Source of the DNA: Iningainema tapete BLCC-T55
Lineage (GTDB): Bacteria > Cyanobacteriota > Cyanobacteriia > Cyanobacteriales > Nostocaceae
DNA: 64,000 nt
Assembly (NCBI RefSeq): GCF_014698965.1
Contig: NZ_JACXAE010000049.1
Span: 62,001-126,000 of the forward strand
Direction of reading: 5' to 3'
Of this stretch, positions 8,172-16,946 are shown piece by piece (the first letter of the stretch is position 1; each line of letters starts with the position of its first letter). The position numbers were made by a program, and so were the translations under genes. Under the pieces are notes generated by a model. It was not told where the DNA came from and made no database searches. It was given only the letters and a program-made list of their open reading frames with translations.

Positions 8172-8466
8172 GATTTGTTCGACTCTTTAATAATAGTATT
8201 TTACATCCCAGTTATCAACTAAGTATATAAAATTTTCCTTCTCTACAGCACGAATTTGAATGTCTTTTTTTTCTTTTTTCATAGATATTTTTGTAATTTT
8301 CCCCTAAGAAAAAAGTAGGAAAAGTAGGAAAAGTAGGAAAAGTAGGAAAAGTGAGAAGAAGTACATAAATATAGACTGTCCAAGTTTTTTAAGATATGAT
8401 TATTTCTTATGAAATCTATCATCGATAGATGATTACAGAAATTATCTACATTCAAGAGAAATAATC
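8172..8466. promoter_or_regulatory. Divergent gvpJ/gvpA promoter region with tandem repeats
   Basis: This 295-base region must contain both gas vesicle promoters. It holds the tandem repeat at 8315-8350 and an AT-rich stretch before gvpA with a small palindrome, ATCATCGATAGATGAT, at about 8417-8432. The latter is a candidate operator or transcription-start element. The gvpA RBS is weak (AAGAG about 9 bases before ATG). Confidence 0.55.
8315..8350. repeat. Four tandem copies of a 9-bp unit
   Basis: The unit GTAGGAAAA repeats four times exactly and is followed by a degenerate GTGAG. It lies about 117-152 bases upstream of the gvpA start. Copy number could change by slippage and alter promoter spacing. 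Confidence 0.95.
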
Positions 8467-8685
8467 ATGGCAGTTGAAAAAGTAAATTCATCTTCTAGTT
8501 TGGCTGAAGTAATTGATCGCATTCTCGATAAGGGTGTTGTCATTGATTTGTGGGTAAGGGTATCCCTTGTGGGAATCGAACTTATAGCCATAGAAGCACG
8601 GATTGTGCTGGCATCAGTAGAAACTTATCTGAAGTATGCTGAAGCTGTTGGCTTAACTACTCAAGCTGCTGTACCAGCAGTCTAA
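8467..8685 (+). CDS. gvpA: Major gas vesicle structural protein GvpA
   Basis: The 72-residue protein is a near-canonical cyanobacterial GvpA. It has an N-terminal helix ([20 protein letters not shown]), the two-strand hairpin with [17 protein letters not shown], and a C-terminal helix ending [13 protein letters not shown]. It forms the ribs of the gas vesicle wall. Only one copy is present in the window, though other cyanobacteria may have tandem copies. gvpC follows 156 bases later, separated by two strong palindromes. Confidence 0.98.
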   Translation: MAVEKVNSSSSLAEVIDRILDKGVVIDLWVRVSLVGIELIAIEARIVLASVETYLKYAEAVGLTTQAAVPAV

Positions 8686-8717
8686 AAGGTTGAGCGAGCG
8701 AACTGCGTAAATATTTC

Positions 8718-8812
8718 AGTCCGTTAAAACGGACTTGAGCTATTAGCGAGCCAGCGCTGTAGGAGGGTTTCCCACTGTCACGGCGACTGGCGTCCTTGAA
8801 CTGAAGTTCAAG
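8718..8812. repeat. Mosaic palindrome pair between gvpA and gvpC
   Basis: Two perfect hairpins lie here: one reads AGTCCGTTAAAACGGACT (8718-8735), the other CTTGAACTGAAGTTCAAG (8795-8812). Both modules recur at other intergenic loci in the window. In this position they could shield the abundant gvpA mRNA 3' end or attenuate read-through into gvpC. Confidence 0.85.
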
Positions 8813-8841
8813 GCGTAATATTACAAAAAGGAGTTTAGAGC

Positions 8842-9297
8842 GTGTCTCTCAGAGAACAATGGTACGCAGCCAGACAGCAACGCCAACAGGAAGTGCGGGA
8901 ACGTCAACAGCAGGTGCTTTTGACTCGAATGCAGTTTCAGGCGGAGATGGCAGCGTTGCATGAATATCAACGGGCAATGCTCAGTCAGTTTTGTCAGAAC
9001 TTAGCGATGGAAACAGCAGAATTTCTGTCTGCTACAACGGCAAACAGAGCAGCAATGGCAGCGGCAATGCGCGAGTATTTGAGTAACTTCTACAGCACTT
9101 TGCAAGCTGATGTAGCTGCTTTTAGAGAGGAAACGCGATCGCATCAGTTACAAGTCTGGCAGGAACAGCGACAGCAACGGGCAGCCTATGTAGCAGCGAT
9201 GCGAAATTATGTTTGGGGGACAACACCCATTCCAATATCTGAGCAACACCTATATAGCGCTACTCCAACAAATGAGATGGGAGGATATCAGTTGTGA
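8842..9297 (+). CDS. gvpC: Gas vesicle outer-surface protein GvpC (short, degenerate repeats)
   Basis: The 151-residue protein starts with GTG behind a good RBS (AAGGAG). It is almost entirely helical and rich in Gln, Ala, Arg and Glu. The segment [14 protein letters not shown] matches the characteristic GvpC pattern ETREFLSVTTAKR of Anabaena, and a late [11 protein letters not shown] segment recalls the GvpC C-terminus. The 33-residue repeats are weak and fewer than in Anabaena, with spaced F/Y positions still visible. GvpC binds across GvpA ribs and stiffens the vesicle. Its stop overlaps the GTG start of gvpN (GTGA). Confidence 0.85.
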   Translation: MSLREQWYAARQQRQQEVRERQQQVLLTRMQFQAEMAALHEYQRAMLSQFCQNLAMETAEFLSATTANRAAMAAAMREYLSNFYSTLQADVAAFREETRSHQLQVWQEQRQQRAAYVAAMRNYVWGTTPIPISEQHLYSATPTNEMGGYQL

Positions 9298-10220
9298 CGA
9301 CGGTAATGCATGCCAACTCCCAAAATTTTGTCGATACACCAACAATCCATCGTCTCACCCAGCGTGCCCTGCGCTATCTTCACGCTGGTTTCTCCGTCCA
9401 CTTGCGCGGTCCGGCGGGAACAGGTAAAACAACATTAGCAATACATTTAGCGAATCTTCTAGAACGTCCGATTTTACTGATGTTCGGAGATGATGAGTAC
9501 AAACCCTCCGATCTAATTGGCAATCAACGGGGCTACAACCGTAAGAAAGTTGTGGATAATTTTATCCACACTGTTGTCAAGCTGGAAGATGAATTTCGCT
9601 CCTCTTGGGTTGATGCCCGTCTCACCACTGCCTGCCGCGAGGGCTTCACTTTAGTCTACGATGAGTTCAATCGCTCCCGTCCGGAAGTTAATAATGTGCT
9701 GCTGTCGGTATTGGAGGAAAAGCTCCTGGTGCTACCAACCTCAGCCCAGCAACAGGAATATATTCGCGCCCATCCCCAGTTTCGTGTCATCTTTACCTCC
9801 AATCCAGATGAGTATTGCGGAGTTCATGAAACTCAAGATGCTCTAATGGATCGACTGGTAACGATTGATATTCCAGAGCCAGACGAAATGACTCAGGTGG
9901 AGATTGTTGTGCAAAAATCAGGATTGACAAGAGCAGATGCTGGGGCGGTCGTACATTTGGTCAAGCGGTTTCGGGAGCGTACACAAACAAAGGAAAAGTC
10001 CTCAGGTTTGCGGGCGTGTCTGATTGTTGCCACAGTCTGTCATAGCAATAATATTCCTGTTGTGTCAACCAATCCTGACTTTCGCGATATCTGTGTAGAT
10101 GTGCTGCTGTCACGTTATAAACTATCCCAAAATGATGGGATCTCGATTCTTCACGAACTGTTTCAAGAAGTTCCGGCAGTGAAAAAATCTTCTGCAAGGC
10201 GGCGTTTGGAGGGACAATGA
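9294..10220 (+). CDS. gvpN: Gas vesicle ATPase GvpN
   Basis: The 308-residue MoxR/NirQ-type AAA+ ATPase has Walker [11 protein letters not shown] near residues 38-47, Walker [12 protein letters not shown] near 118-128, and the family segments [17 protein letters not shown] and [21 protein letters not shown]. These match GvpN closely. It is needed for full gas vesicle enlargement, probably by remodelling GvpA/GvpC assembly. The start is GTG and overlaps the gvpC stop. The stop overlaps the next small ORF as ATGA. The C-terminal 20 residues are basic. Confidence 0.95.
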   Translation: MTTVMHANSQNFVDTPTIHRLTQRALRYLHAGFSVHLRGPAGTGKTTLAIHLANLLERPILLMFGDDEYKPSDLIGNQRGYNRKKVVDNFIHTVVKLEDEFRSSWVDARLTTACREGFTLVYDEFNRSRPEVNNVLLSVLEEKLLVLPTSAQQQEYIRAHPQFRVIFTSNPDEYCGVHETQDALMDRLVTIDIPEPDEMTQVEIVVQKSGLTRADAGAVVHLVKRFRERTQTKEKSSGLRACLIVATVCHSNNIPVVSTNPDFRDICVDVLLSRYKLSQNDGISILHELFQEVPAVKKSSARRRLEGQ

Positions 10221-10408
10221 TTCTGATTCGCACCATGCGGCAAATTCGTACTAGTGGAACGATCCCTAGTTTCCGCTCCTGCCAAACTTTGAGCCATTTA
10301 GACTTGTCAAAGAGCGATCACGCTCGTCAAATCGGTGCATCAGCAAAAATGCTGGAAAAAGAAGCACGCAGGCAATGGCTTGTGCAACAATGGAAACAAA
10401 GGTGGTAA
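10217..10408 (+). CDS. Small basic protein translationally coupled to gvpN
   Basis: The 63-residue ORF starts at an ATG that overlaps the gvpN stop (ATGA), which suggests coupled translation. It is rich in Arg, Lys, Ser and Gln, with a helical C-terminus ([20 protein letters not shown]). I do not recognise it. It could be a small accessory Gvp protein or a substrate of the radical SAM enzyme two genes downstream; both are speculative. Confidence 0.5.
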   Translation: MILIRTMRQIRTSGTIPSFRSCQTLSHLDLSKSDHARQIGASAKMLEKEARRQWLVQQWKQRW

Positions 10409-10436
10409 TTCGATCTTACGCAGGAGGTTTGTAGTT

Positions 10437-10706
10437 ATGGCGCTTGAGAATATCCCACCACATAAGCTAGATAGTGAGCATTACCGTCAAATGCTTGTTC
10501 GAGACGGCGAGCGTCGTTTTCGCGAATGGCACGGCGAGTTTCTTCGGTATCAACGCGAGTTTCTTAACGATCAGCATCGTCGGATTCGCGAACTTGAGAA
10601 CCTACGTAAGAACATTTACGCCGATCACAAACGTCGTTCTCAAGAATCGCGTGATGAATATTTGCGCTACTACTACAAATACCTTGCCGAAATGCGTCGT
10701 TATTAA
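10437..10706 (+). CDS. Small charged, aromatic-rich helical protein next to a radical SAM gene
   Basis: The 89-residue ORF begins at ATG 10437 behind the strong RBS AGGAGG; an in-frame upstream ATG at 10335 lacks one. It is highly charged, with regularly spaced aromatics (FREWHGEFLRYQREFLNDQ, then DEYLRYYYKYLAEMRRY) and a central coiled-coil-like stretch. It faintly resembles GvpC-type surface helices, but I cannot assign a family. The next gene, a radical SAM enzyme, begins at the base after its stop codon, so the two are surely co-translated. Confidence 0.65.
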   Translation: MALENIPPHKLDSEHYRQMLVRDGERRFREWHGEFLRYQREFLNDQHRRIRELENLRKNIYADHKRRSQESRDEYLRYYYKYLAEMRRY

Positions 10707-11351
10707 ATGCAATTACGTCTATTTGCTCGTCAATCACCCGTGAGCGTACTCGGTCCTGGGCAAAGAGCTGTAATCTGGGTACAGGGTTGTAGGTTCGCTT
10801 GCAAAAACTGTATAGTGCCTGAGTCTTGGGATGAGTCAGCAGGAGAACAAGTAACGGTGGCTCAGATGGCAGCTTGGGTGCTGGCTCAACCTGGAATTGA
10901 GGGGATTACCTTATCTGGAGGGGAGCCGATGCTTCAAGCGCCGGCACTATCTCACCTGATCGACTTAGTTCGGGAAAAGGCAGACTTAGGAGTTGTATGC
11001 TACACAGGATACCGCCTAGAGCAGCTACAACAAGGTACATTAGAACAGCAAGATTTGTTGCAGCGTGTAGACCTACTAATAGATGGGATTTACATCGAAC
11101 AACAGCACGCTGATTTACTTTGGCGTGGCTCAGCTAATCAGCGATTGATCTCTCTGACTGAGCGTTATCAGTCTCTAATCATATCTCAAAAAACACAGGA
11201 ACGCTCAGTAGGTTTACAATTTTTCATGGAACCCACCGGAGAAATCCAGTTTGTGGGAATTCCCAATCAACCAGGTTTTCGTCAAGAGTTTGAATCTAGA
11301 ATGTTAAATCGTGGTGTAATTCTAGATAGACATCTCCGCAAAAAAATGTAG
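10707..11351 (+). CDS. Radical SAM protein of the NrdG-like activase group
   Basis: The 214-residue protein carries the radical SAM motif CRFACKNC (Cx3Cx2C) near residues 30-37. A GGEPM motif (about 72-76) follows, with the downstream segments VVCYTGY and LLIDGIYIEQQ. Length and layout match the anaerobic ribonucleotide reductase activase-like family with a single 4Fe-4S cluster. No glycyl-radical enzyme is adjacent. The gene follows an 89-residue protein with zero intergenic bases, inside what looks like the extended gvpA-C-N operon. Its stop codon TAG is provided by an interspersed palindrome. Confidence 0.88.
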   Translation: MQLRLFARQSPVSVLGPGQRAVIWVQGCRFACKNCIVPESWDESAGEQVTVAQMAAWVLAQPGIEGITLSGGEPMLQAPALSHLIDLVREKADLGVVCYTGYRLEQLQQGTLEQQDLLQRVDLLIDGIYIEQQHADLLWRGSANQRLISLTERYQSLIISQKTQERSVGLQFFMEPTGEIQFVGIPNQPGFRQEFESRMLNRGVILDRHLRKKM

Positions 11352-11376
11352 AGACGTTCCGCCGGAACGTCTCTAC
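11348..11376. repeat. GTAGAGAC-type palindromic repeat
   Basis: A 29-base palindrome of the form GTAGAGACGTTCC...GGAACGTCTCTAC. Its TAG is the stop codon of the radical SAM gene. The element could also act as the transcription terminator of the extended gvp operon, though there is no T-run. Confidence 0.9.
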
Positions 11377-11404
11377 AAGGATTCTGAATAATACACGTTT
11401 AAAC

Positions 11405-12667
11405 TCAACTAAAAAACCTTTCCACACAGCGAACAAAAATCTCCACACCGATTGCCAAAGCTGTCTCATCAAAATCGAAACGGGGATGGTGATGGGGATA
11501 GGCTAAGTTTTTTGCTTGATTTGCCGAACCAACAAAGAAGTAGCAACCAGGAACTTCTTGTAAGAAGAAAGACATATCCTCACCACCCATAGTTTGGCAT
11601 TCTGGTACTATCCCAACAGGAGTTTCGATCACTTCTTCTGCAATTGAACGTACCAATTCCGCCATGCCAGCATCATTAATTGTGGGTGGATACAAACGCC
11701 AGTACTCAAAGTCATAACTAGCACCATGACTTTGGCAAATACCTGCGATTATTTGCTCTACTCGTTGGTGAAAAAAGCCTTCAAACTCTGGGTTAAAATA
11801 CCTGACAGTGCCACGCATCCTAGCAGTATCAGCAATCACATTATGTGCTGTTCCCGCATGTAGTTCACCAACTGTCACTACTGCAGAGTCTAGCGGACTA
11901 ACATTCCGAGCGACAATGGTTTGTAAGGCATTAACAATTTGGGCAGCAACTACAACCGAATCAATGGTTTGATGTGGCATCGCACCATGTCCACCTTTAC
12001 CTAAAATTGTACAGTTGAACAACTCTACAGCCGCCATTAATGCCCCGGCACGCACACCCACTGTCCCTAAGGGGAGATTATTCCACAAGTGCAAACCGAT
12101 AATCGCATCTACATCTGGGTTTTTCAGTACCCCAGCTTCAATCATCGGCTTTGCGCCTCCTGGTCCTTCTTCTGCAGGTTGGAAGATAATTTTTACAGTA
12201 CCAGTAAAACTATCTCGATGTTGATGAAGATAGTATGCTGTACCTAGTGCGATCGCCGTATGTCCATCATGTCCACAAGCGTGCATCACTCCATCATGCT
12301 GCGATTTATAGGATACCTCATTTAGTTCTTGAATCGGCAAAGCATCCATATCTGCCCGAATTGCCAACACCCTCGACGACTCGTTCCCAAGCAGAGCTTG
12401 GGAATGCCTCCCCCCAGGCTCTGCCTGGTAACAACTCTTACCATAAATAATCGCAACAATACCCGTTTGAGCAATGCCAGTTTGATGCTCAATTCCCCAT
12501 TCCTGCAACTTTTGTGTAATAAACTCAGCAGTGAGTTTTTCTTTAAAACCTAATTCTGGTTGTTGGTGTAATCTTCGTCGCCACTCCACTAGTTGAGGTT
12601 GTAATGAACGAATGTCGAGGCGGATGCGAGATAAGTCAGCAGCAGGATGGGGAAATGTAGAAACCAT
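11405..12667 (-). CDS. M20-family amidohydrolase (N-acyl-amino acid hydrolase type) with inserted repeat peptide
   Basis: The 420-residue protein matches the M20D/HipO-like amidohydrolases. It has WRRRLHQQPELGFKE near the start, the metal motifs RADMDALPIQE and HACGHDGHTA, FQPAEEGPGGAK, a GKGGHGAMPH dimerisation-domain motif, and a final HHPRFDFDE. These enzymes remove acyl groups from N-acyl amino acids. Between the strand ending AIIYGK and VLAIRADMD there are about 22 extra residues. They are encoded by a double palindrome (12382-12428), so the insert is in frame and falls before the first metal ligand loop. It may be tolerated as a surface loop. Confidence 0.9.
   Translation of the reverse strand: MVSTFPHPAADLSRIRLDIRSLQPQLVEWRRRLHQQPELGFKEKLTAEFITQKLQEWGIEHQTGIAQTGIVAIIYGKSCYQAEPGGRHSQALLGNESSRVLAIRADMDALPIQELNEVSYKSQHDGVMHACGHDGHTAIALGTAYYLHQHRDSFTGTVKIIFQPAEEGPGGAKPMIEAGVLKNPDVDAIIGLHLWNNLPLGTVGVRAGALMAAVELFNCTILGKGGHGAMPHQTIDSVVVAAQIVNALQTIVARNVSPLDSAVVTVGELHAGTAHNVIADTARMRGTVRYFNPEFEGFFHQRVEQIIAGICQSHGASYDFEYWRLYPPTINDAGMAELVRSIAEEVIETPVGIVPECQTMGGEDMSFFLQEVPGCYFFVGSANQAKNLAYPHHHPRFDFDETALAIGVEIFVRCVERFFS
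12382..12428. repeat. Double palindrome inserted in frame in the amidohydrolase gene
   Basis: Two adjacent hairpins, TTCCCAAGCAGAGCTTGGGAA and CCAGGCTCTGCCTGG, are of the type common in Nostocales intergenic regions. Here they lie inside a coding sequence and keep the reading frame. Confidence 0.85.
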
Positions 12668-12720
12668 TGTTCAAAGTTTTCTCAAATTGTAGTCGTGGTA
12701 TTTCTATTCTCACACTAGAA

Positions 12721-13407
12721 CTAAAGAACTAAAGGTAGCAATCGCTCTAAATCTAAATTTGCAGCGACTTGAGCAAGTTTGTTTACATCAGCAGGGTTCT
12801 CTAGGTAAGGTAAGCAGCCCAAGACAGGAATGTTAGTCAGCGATTGAATTAAATCAATTGGTGTCAATTCAGCTATTTCCTCATCTGTTCTCGGTTGAAC
12901 GCAGTTGAGTATAATTCCGATTAGTTGCACTTTTGTCAATCTAGCTAATGCCACATTAGCTACTGCTTGGGAAATTGCACCTAATCTCACAGGTACTACC
13001 AATACTGTAGGTAAGTGCCATGATCCTGCTAAATCTGCTACCGTCATTTCATCAGTAACGGGAGAACCTAATCCTCCCAAAGCTTCAACTAAAACAAAAT
13101 CGTGACGCTGACGCAAAGCTGTCAAAGCTTGCCAAACAACACCTAAATCTACTGTGCGATTTTCCTTGGCTGCAGCGACAGGAGGAGCCAAAGGTGCTTG
13201 AAAATATAATGGTGTAATTTCTTCAGGAGATTGCTGTAAAGAAAATAACTTTTGATACCACTCGCGATCGCCAACTCCTGCTTGTATTGGTTTCATAATT
13301 CCCAAGCTACGGGAACAATATTTTTGCCAATAAGAAAATAACGCTGTTGTTAAAACAGTTTTACCAGATTCCGTATCAGTGGCTGTAATCAAAAGAGAAT
13401 TAATCAT
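12721..13407 (-). CDS. bioD: Dethiobiotin synthase
   Basis: The 228-residue protein starts [20 protein letters not shown], with the P-loop-like [10 protein letters not shown] characteristic of BioD. It then shows [20 protein letters not shown] and the late GCLPYLENP segment. BioD makes dethiobiotin from 7,8-diaminopelargonate, CO2 and ATP. The frame is open 11 codons further upstream into an interspersed palindrome, but ATG 13405-13407 is the sensible start. No other biotin gene is adjacent; the upstream gene is a kinase in the same direction. Confidence 0.9.
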   Translation of the reverse strand: MINSLLITATDTESGKTVLTTALFSYWQKYCSRSLGIMKPIQAGVGDREWYQKLFSLQQSPEEITPLYFQAPLAPPVAAAKENRTVDLGVVWQALTALRQRHDFVLVEALGGLGSPVTDEMTVADLAGSWHLPTVLVVPVRLGAISQAVANVALARLTKVQLIGIILNCVQPRTDEEIAELTPIDLIQSLTNIPVLGCLPYLENPADVNKLAQVAANLDLERLLPLVL

Positions 13408-13410
13408 AAC

Positions 13411-13437
13411 GTAGATACGTTCCGTGGGAACGTCTAT
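13411..13437. repeat. GTAGAGAC-type repeat (degenerate) between kinase and bioD
   Basis: A degenerate copy of the family (GTAGATACGTTCCGTGGGAA...). It abuts the kinase stop and lies just before the bioD start. Confidence 0.75.
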
Positions 13438-15197
13438 CAAGAACGTGGTTGAATTAGCTCTGGCGTTGGTATTCCACCGGGCGGTTGCTCCAAATTATAA
13501 CCAGGTGTAGTAGGATTTGGCGTAGGATATGGCTGTACAGGCGGTTGTAAAGTGGGACTTATTGTAGGTATAATTGGAGACTCTGTAGGCGTTGGTAAAG
13601 GTATTTCTGTAGGAGTGGGTGTTGGTGTTGGTTCAACTAAATTTTCTAAACCAACATTAAGACTATAGTCGCTTTCGGAAACTCCAGATAAAGGACTTAA
13701 CTCAATACTGTAACTACCAGTAACAGGCAATTCTCCGCGATAAAATGTGACAAGCTTGGCATTATCTTCAATCGGTTGTCGATCTGGACCTAGAACTGAG
13801 AGTAAAACGCCACCTTCTTGAGCAAACAAAGCTGTTAACTGTTGTCCTTTCCTAGCGAAAAAATTATAGCGGATAATTTCATTTGCTTGCAAAGTACCTT
13901 CTTTGTTAACTGTATTCGATAAACCGAAATTGAGACGCCTAATTTTGATGATCGGTTTACTGCTTGTTGGTGTCGGAGTCGGTGTCGGAGTGGGTGTAGA
14001 TATATCGGCTTGAGGTGTCTGTGTGGGTGTTGGTGTTGCACCAGAAATCACCGGAGAAGGAAAAGTTTGTGGTGCTGTTGCTTGTGATGGTTCTCTAGAT
14101 TGATTGCGGATGGAACTAACAATTGCCCAAGAACCAACTCCTGCTAGAATAAAAACAGTAATGCCAATTGCTGCCATTGCCCAAGGATTATCTAAAATTG
14201 ATCCACTAGCAGGTTCGGGAATTGCTCTTGCTGGTTGATGAGGTAGCGGGGCTTTTGGTTGCACGGGAGGATCGGGGCGACGGGCGACGGCTACTGTTTG
14301 TACATTAGATACATTAGAAGTGGGACTTTTTTGCTCTTGTAGTGCTTGCAATACCTCGTTAGCATTTTGGTAGCGAGTACTAGGTCGATAACTCAACATC
14401 CGATTCAACACAGAAGCAAATTGTGGATTGACTGTTACCCAAGGTTGCCAATTCCAAGTTAACTGGTTTTCATCAAATAATTCATTTGGTTCTTTACCAG
14501 TCAGCAAAACTATCGCCGTTACTGCTAGTGCGTACAAATCACTATTAGGATAGGCTCGACCCGTTTGCATTTGCTCATTGGGTGCATAACCCAATTTTCC
14601 TACACTAGTGGCGTTTGTGGTAGTATTGGGCGATTGCACTCGAGTGACTATTTCTTTGACTACACCAAAATCAATCAAAACAGGTGTACCCCCCACAGCC
14701 CCCCCTTCAGAAGGGGTGGTCATGGGAGGGTTGCGTAAAATGATATTATCTGGGGAGATATCCCTGTGAATAATGCCACGGCTGTGAATATGCTCCAATA
14801 CTGGCAATAAGGAGCGCATCAACTGCAAAACTTCTCTTTCGGTGAACGCGCCACCAATAGCTTTGCGTTCATCAAGTATTGTACGGTAAGTTTTACCCGC
14901 GATATATTCTTGCACTAGAAACAAGCGCTGGTCTTGTTCAAAGTTTTCCCGAAATTGCGGTATTTGTGGATGTTGTATTTTATATAGTGTTGCTGCCTCT
15001 CGCTGGAAAAGCTCGAGTGATTTCTCCCAAGCTTCAGTTCCTGTTGCTGTGGGCATCAGTTCTTTAATGGCACAAAGTTCGTTAAAGCGCCTCTGGTCTT
15101 CTGCTAGATAGGTTCTCCCAAATCCTCCTTGACCCAGAGTTTGAATTATACGGTAACGGTTTTGCAGGATAGTGCCAGCGGTAATCGGTGGTCGCAT
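13437..15197 (-). CDS. Membrane-anchored Ser/Thr protein kinase (Hanks type)
   Basis: The 586-residue protein has a kinase domain at about residues 10-290. Visible motifs are [14 protein letters not shown], the VIB Lys in [19 protein letters not shown] and [11 protein letters not shown], where DFG is intact and the HRD Asp is present. A basic linker, one transmembrane segment (about 345-365, [19 protein letters not shown]) and an outside region follow. The outer part has Thr/Pro repeats (TPTPTPTPT), a beta-rich PPC-like domain, and a Pro-rich tail. Between NIILRN and PVLIDFG about 15 extra residues are encoded by an inserted C/G-rich hairpin (14688-14730), close to the activation segment. Its targets are unknown. 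Confidence 0.9.
   Translation of the reverse strand: MRPPITAGTILQNRYRIIQTLGQGGFGRTYLAEDQRRFNELCAIKELMPTATGTEAWEKSLELFQREAATLYKIQHPQIPQFRENFEQDQRLFLVQEYIAGKTYRTILDERKAIGGAFTEREVLQLMRSLLPVLEHIHSRGIIHRDISPDNIILRNPPMTTPSEGGAVGGTPVLIDFGVVKEIVTRVQSPNTTTNATSVGKLGYAPNEQMQTGRAYPNSDLYALAVTAIVLLTGKEPNELFDENQLTWNWQPWVTVNPQFASVLNRMLSYRPSTRYQNANEVLQALQEQKSPTSNVSNVQTVAVARRPDPPVQPKAPLPHQPARAIPEPASGSILDNPWAMAAIGITVFILAGVGSWAIVSSIRNQSREPSQATAPQTFPSPVISGATPTPTQTPQADISTPTPTPTPTPTSSKPIIKIRRLNFGLSNTVNKEGTLQANEIIRYNFFARKGQQLTALFAQEGGVLLSVLGPDRQPIEDNAKLVTFYRGELPVTGSYSIELSPLSGVSESDYSLNVGLENLVEPTPTPTPTEIPLPTPTESPIIPTISPTLQPPVQPYPTPNPTTPGYNLEQPPGGIPTPELIQPRS
14688..14730. repeat. C-run/G-run hairpin element inserted in the kinase gene
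   Basis: CCCCCCTTCAGAAGGGG with flanking C- and G-runs forms a hairpin of a dispersed family. It encodes part of [15 protein letters not shown] in the kinase, between the catalytic loop and the DFG motif. Confidence 0.65.
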
Positions 15198-15795
15198 CTT
15201 CGATTTCTTTAATTTAATAGCACTAATAGGAGGAATTCATCTCAGGATAGACTGTTTCCTGACAATTTACACTTGATAGTAAAACTTTTCTATCGAAGTT
15301 GGGGGTAACTCCCATAGAGAAGTGCATTTCAAGTAAAGCATAAAAGACTTGCATTACTATATTTTTACAATTTCTACTGTCCTTCTTACTCTTTACAGGT
15401 GTATCATAAGATATCTGACAACTCTACTAAGCCGAACGCTGTAAGTAAAAACGTCAGTATGGGGTGTATCTTAAAAGATTTTTCCCAAGTATGAAGTTGG
15501 GATAAAGATAAGGAGTGAAGAATCAGGAGTTATACGGTTTTTTTTACCTGACTCAAAAAGACCTAAAAATTAGACCTAGTTAATAGACTTGAGGTTCAGT
15601 TAAGCTGTCATTGGTTCACCTAACTCAATAATATGGCAAAAAGTAAAAATTATAGTTTGATGAAAAAACATTTAAAGTTTTTATGAAAGGCTCAAACTTC
15701 TTTAAAGATAGGGTTGTGCAGCGTTTCCAAAGGAAGGATTATTGCTCTAACTATCGAACGATAAATCTGCAAAATATCTAATAATTAAGATTGCC
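15198..15795. other. 600-base non-coding region upstream of prs
   Basis: I see no gene in this stretch between the divergent kinase and prs. It is AT-rich with several short T-runs and must hold the prs promoter. A long 5' leader or small RNA is possible, but nothing in the sequence proves it. Confidence 0.4.
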
Positions 15796-16815
15796 ATGAA
15801 TGCACATCGAGGATCTGCTGTGCTCAGTTCTGCAACAACTTTAAAAGTACAGCCAGCTGCAACAGCACTAATTGACAATAGTCGTTTGCGACTGTTCTCT
15901 GGCTCAGCCAATGTACCACTGTCTCAAGAAGTCGCTCGTTACCTGGGGATGGATTTGGGACCAATGATCCGCAAACGATTTGCGGATGGAGAACTATACA
16001 TTCAAATACAGGAATCAATTCGGGGCTGTGATGTTTATTTAATCCAGCCCTGTTGTCATCCTGTAAACGACAATCTGATGGAATTGCTGATTATGATTGA
16101 TGCTTGTCGTCGAGCCTCAGCTCGACAGGTGACAGCAGTAATTCCTTATTATGGGTATGCTCGTGCCGACCGCAAAACTGCAGGACGAGAGTCAATTACA
16201 GCCAAATTGGTTGCTAACCTGATTACCCAAGCAGGTGCTAACCGCATTCTAGCAATGGATTTGCACTCAGCGCAAATTCAAGGCTATTTTGATATACCTC
16301 TGGATCATATTTATGGTTCTCCAGTGGTGCTGGATTATCTAGTAAGTAAACAACTTTCTGACATTGTGGTAGTTTCTCCAGATGTCGGGGGTGTTGCACG
16401 AGCTAGAGCATTAGCGAAAAAGCTCGATGATGCGCCTCTAGCAATTATTGATAAACGTCGTCAAGCTCATAATGTTGCCGAAGTATTAAATGTTATCGGT
16501 GATGTTAAGGGTAAAACTGCGGTGCTAGTGGATGACATGATTGACACGGCAGGAACTATCAGTGCAGGAGCGCGGTTACTACGTGAGGAAGGGGCTTCTC
16601 ATGTATATGCTTGTGCAACTCACGCCGTGTTCTCTCCACCTGCAATTGAACGGTTGTCAACTGGTTTGTTTGAGGAAGTAATTGTCACAAACACGATTCC
16701 GATCGCCGAGAGCGATCGCTTTCCCCAACTAGTCATGCTTTCTGTCGCTAATATGCTAGGTGAAACCATCTGGCGGATTCACGAAGATAGCTCAGTTAGC
16801 AGTATGTTCCGCTAA
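15796..16815 (+). CDS. prs: Ribose-phosphate pyrophosphokinase
   Basis: The 339-residue enzyme makes PRPP from ribose 5-phosphate and ATP. Visible features are RLFSGSANVPLSQEVARYLG, the active-site region PYYGYARADRK, the metal-binding MDLHSAQIQGYFDIP, and the PRPP-binding loop VLVDDMIDTAGTI near residues 250-262. The N-terminal 25 residues (MNAHRGSAVLSSATTL...) are an extension typical of cyanobacterial Prs. It stands alone and ends before a strong terminator. Confidence 0.97.
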   Translation: MNAHRGSAVLSSATTLKVQPAATALIDNSRLRLFSGSANVPLSQEVARYLGMDLGPMIRKRFADGELYIQIQESIRGCDVYLIQPCCHPVNDNLMELLIMIDACRRASARQVTAVIPYYGYARADRKTAGRESITAKLVANLITQAGANRILAMDLHSAQIQGYFDIPLDHIYGSPVVLDYLVSKQLSDIVVVSPDVGGVARARALAKKLDDAPLAIIDKRRQAHNVAEVLNVIGDVKGKTAVLVDDMIDTAGTISAGARLLREEGASHVYACATHAVFSPPAIERLSTGLFEEVIVTNTIPIAESDRFPQLVMLSVANMLGETIWRIHEDSSVSSMFR

Positions 16816-16823
16816 TACAACAA

Positions 16824-16858
16824 GACACGGAGGCACAACCCTCGTCTCCGTGTTTTTT
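16824..16858 (+). terminator. Rho-independent terminator of prs
   Basis: The stem ACACGGAG / CTCCGTGT encloses a 13-base loop and is followed by a run of T. Confidence 0.85.
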
Positions 16859-16907
16859 AAACAGTTATTTCCGAGTTACTGGTGGCATTTGTGATGCTAG
16901 GAGGCTC

Positions 16908-16940
16908 AGATCCCCGACTTCTTAAAGAAGTCGGGGATCT
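16908..16940. repeat. Perfect hairpin between prs and a convergent toxin-antitoxin pair
   Basis: AGATCCCCGACTTCTT pairs with AAGAAGTCGGGGATCT almost without a loop. It resembles dispersed Nostocales palindromes and could terminate the leftward transcript of the toxin-antitoxin pair. Confidence 0.8.
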
Positions 16941-16946
16941 TGTTGT

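Noticed and set aside
8718..8812. Clustered palindromes as a CRISPR-like array
   Set aside because: The modules are self-complementary hairpins in variable order and number, not identical repeats with regular unique spacers, and there are no cas genes.
10217..10706. Calling the two small ORFs after gvpN as known Gvp proteins
   Set aside because: Neither matches GvpJ, K, G, V or a convincing GvpC repeat, so no Gvp name is given.
15198..15795. Possible structured RNA upstream of prs
   Set aside because: Long non-coding leader, but I could not find a conserved RNA motif or a convincing extended hairpin by eye.
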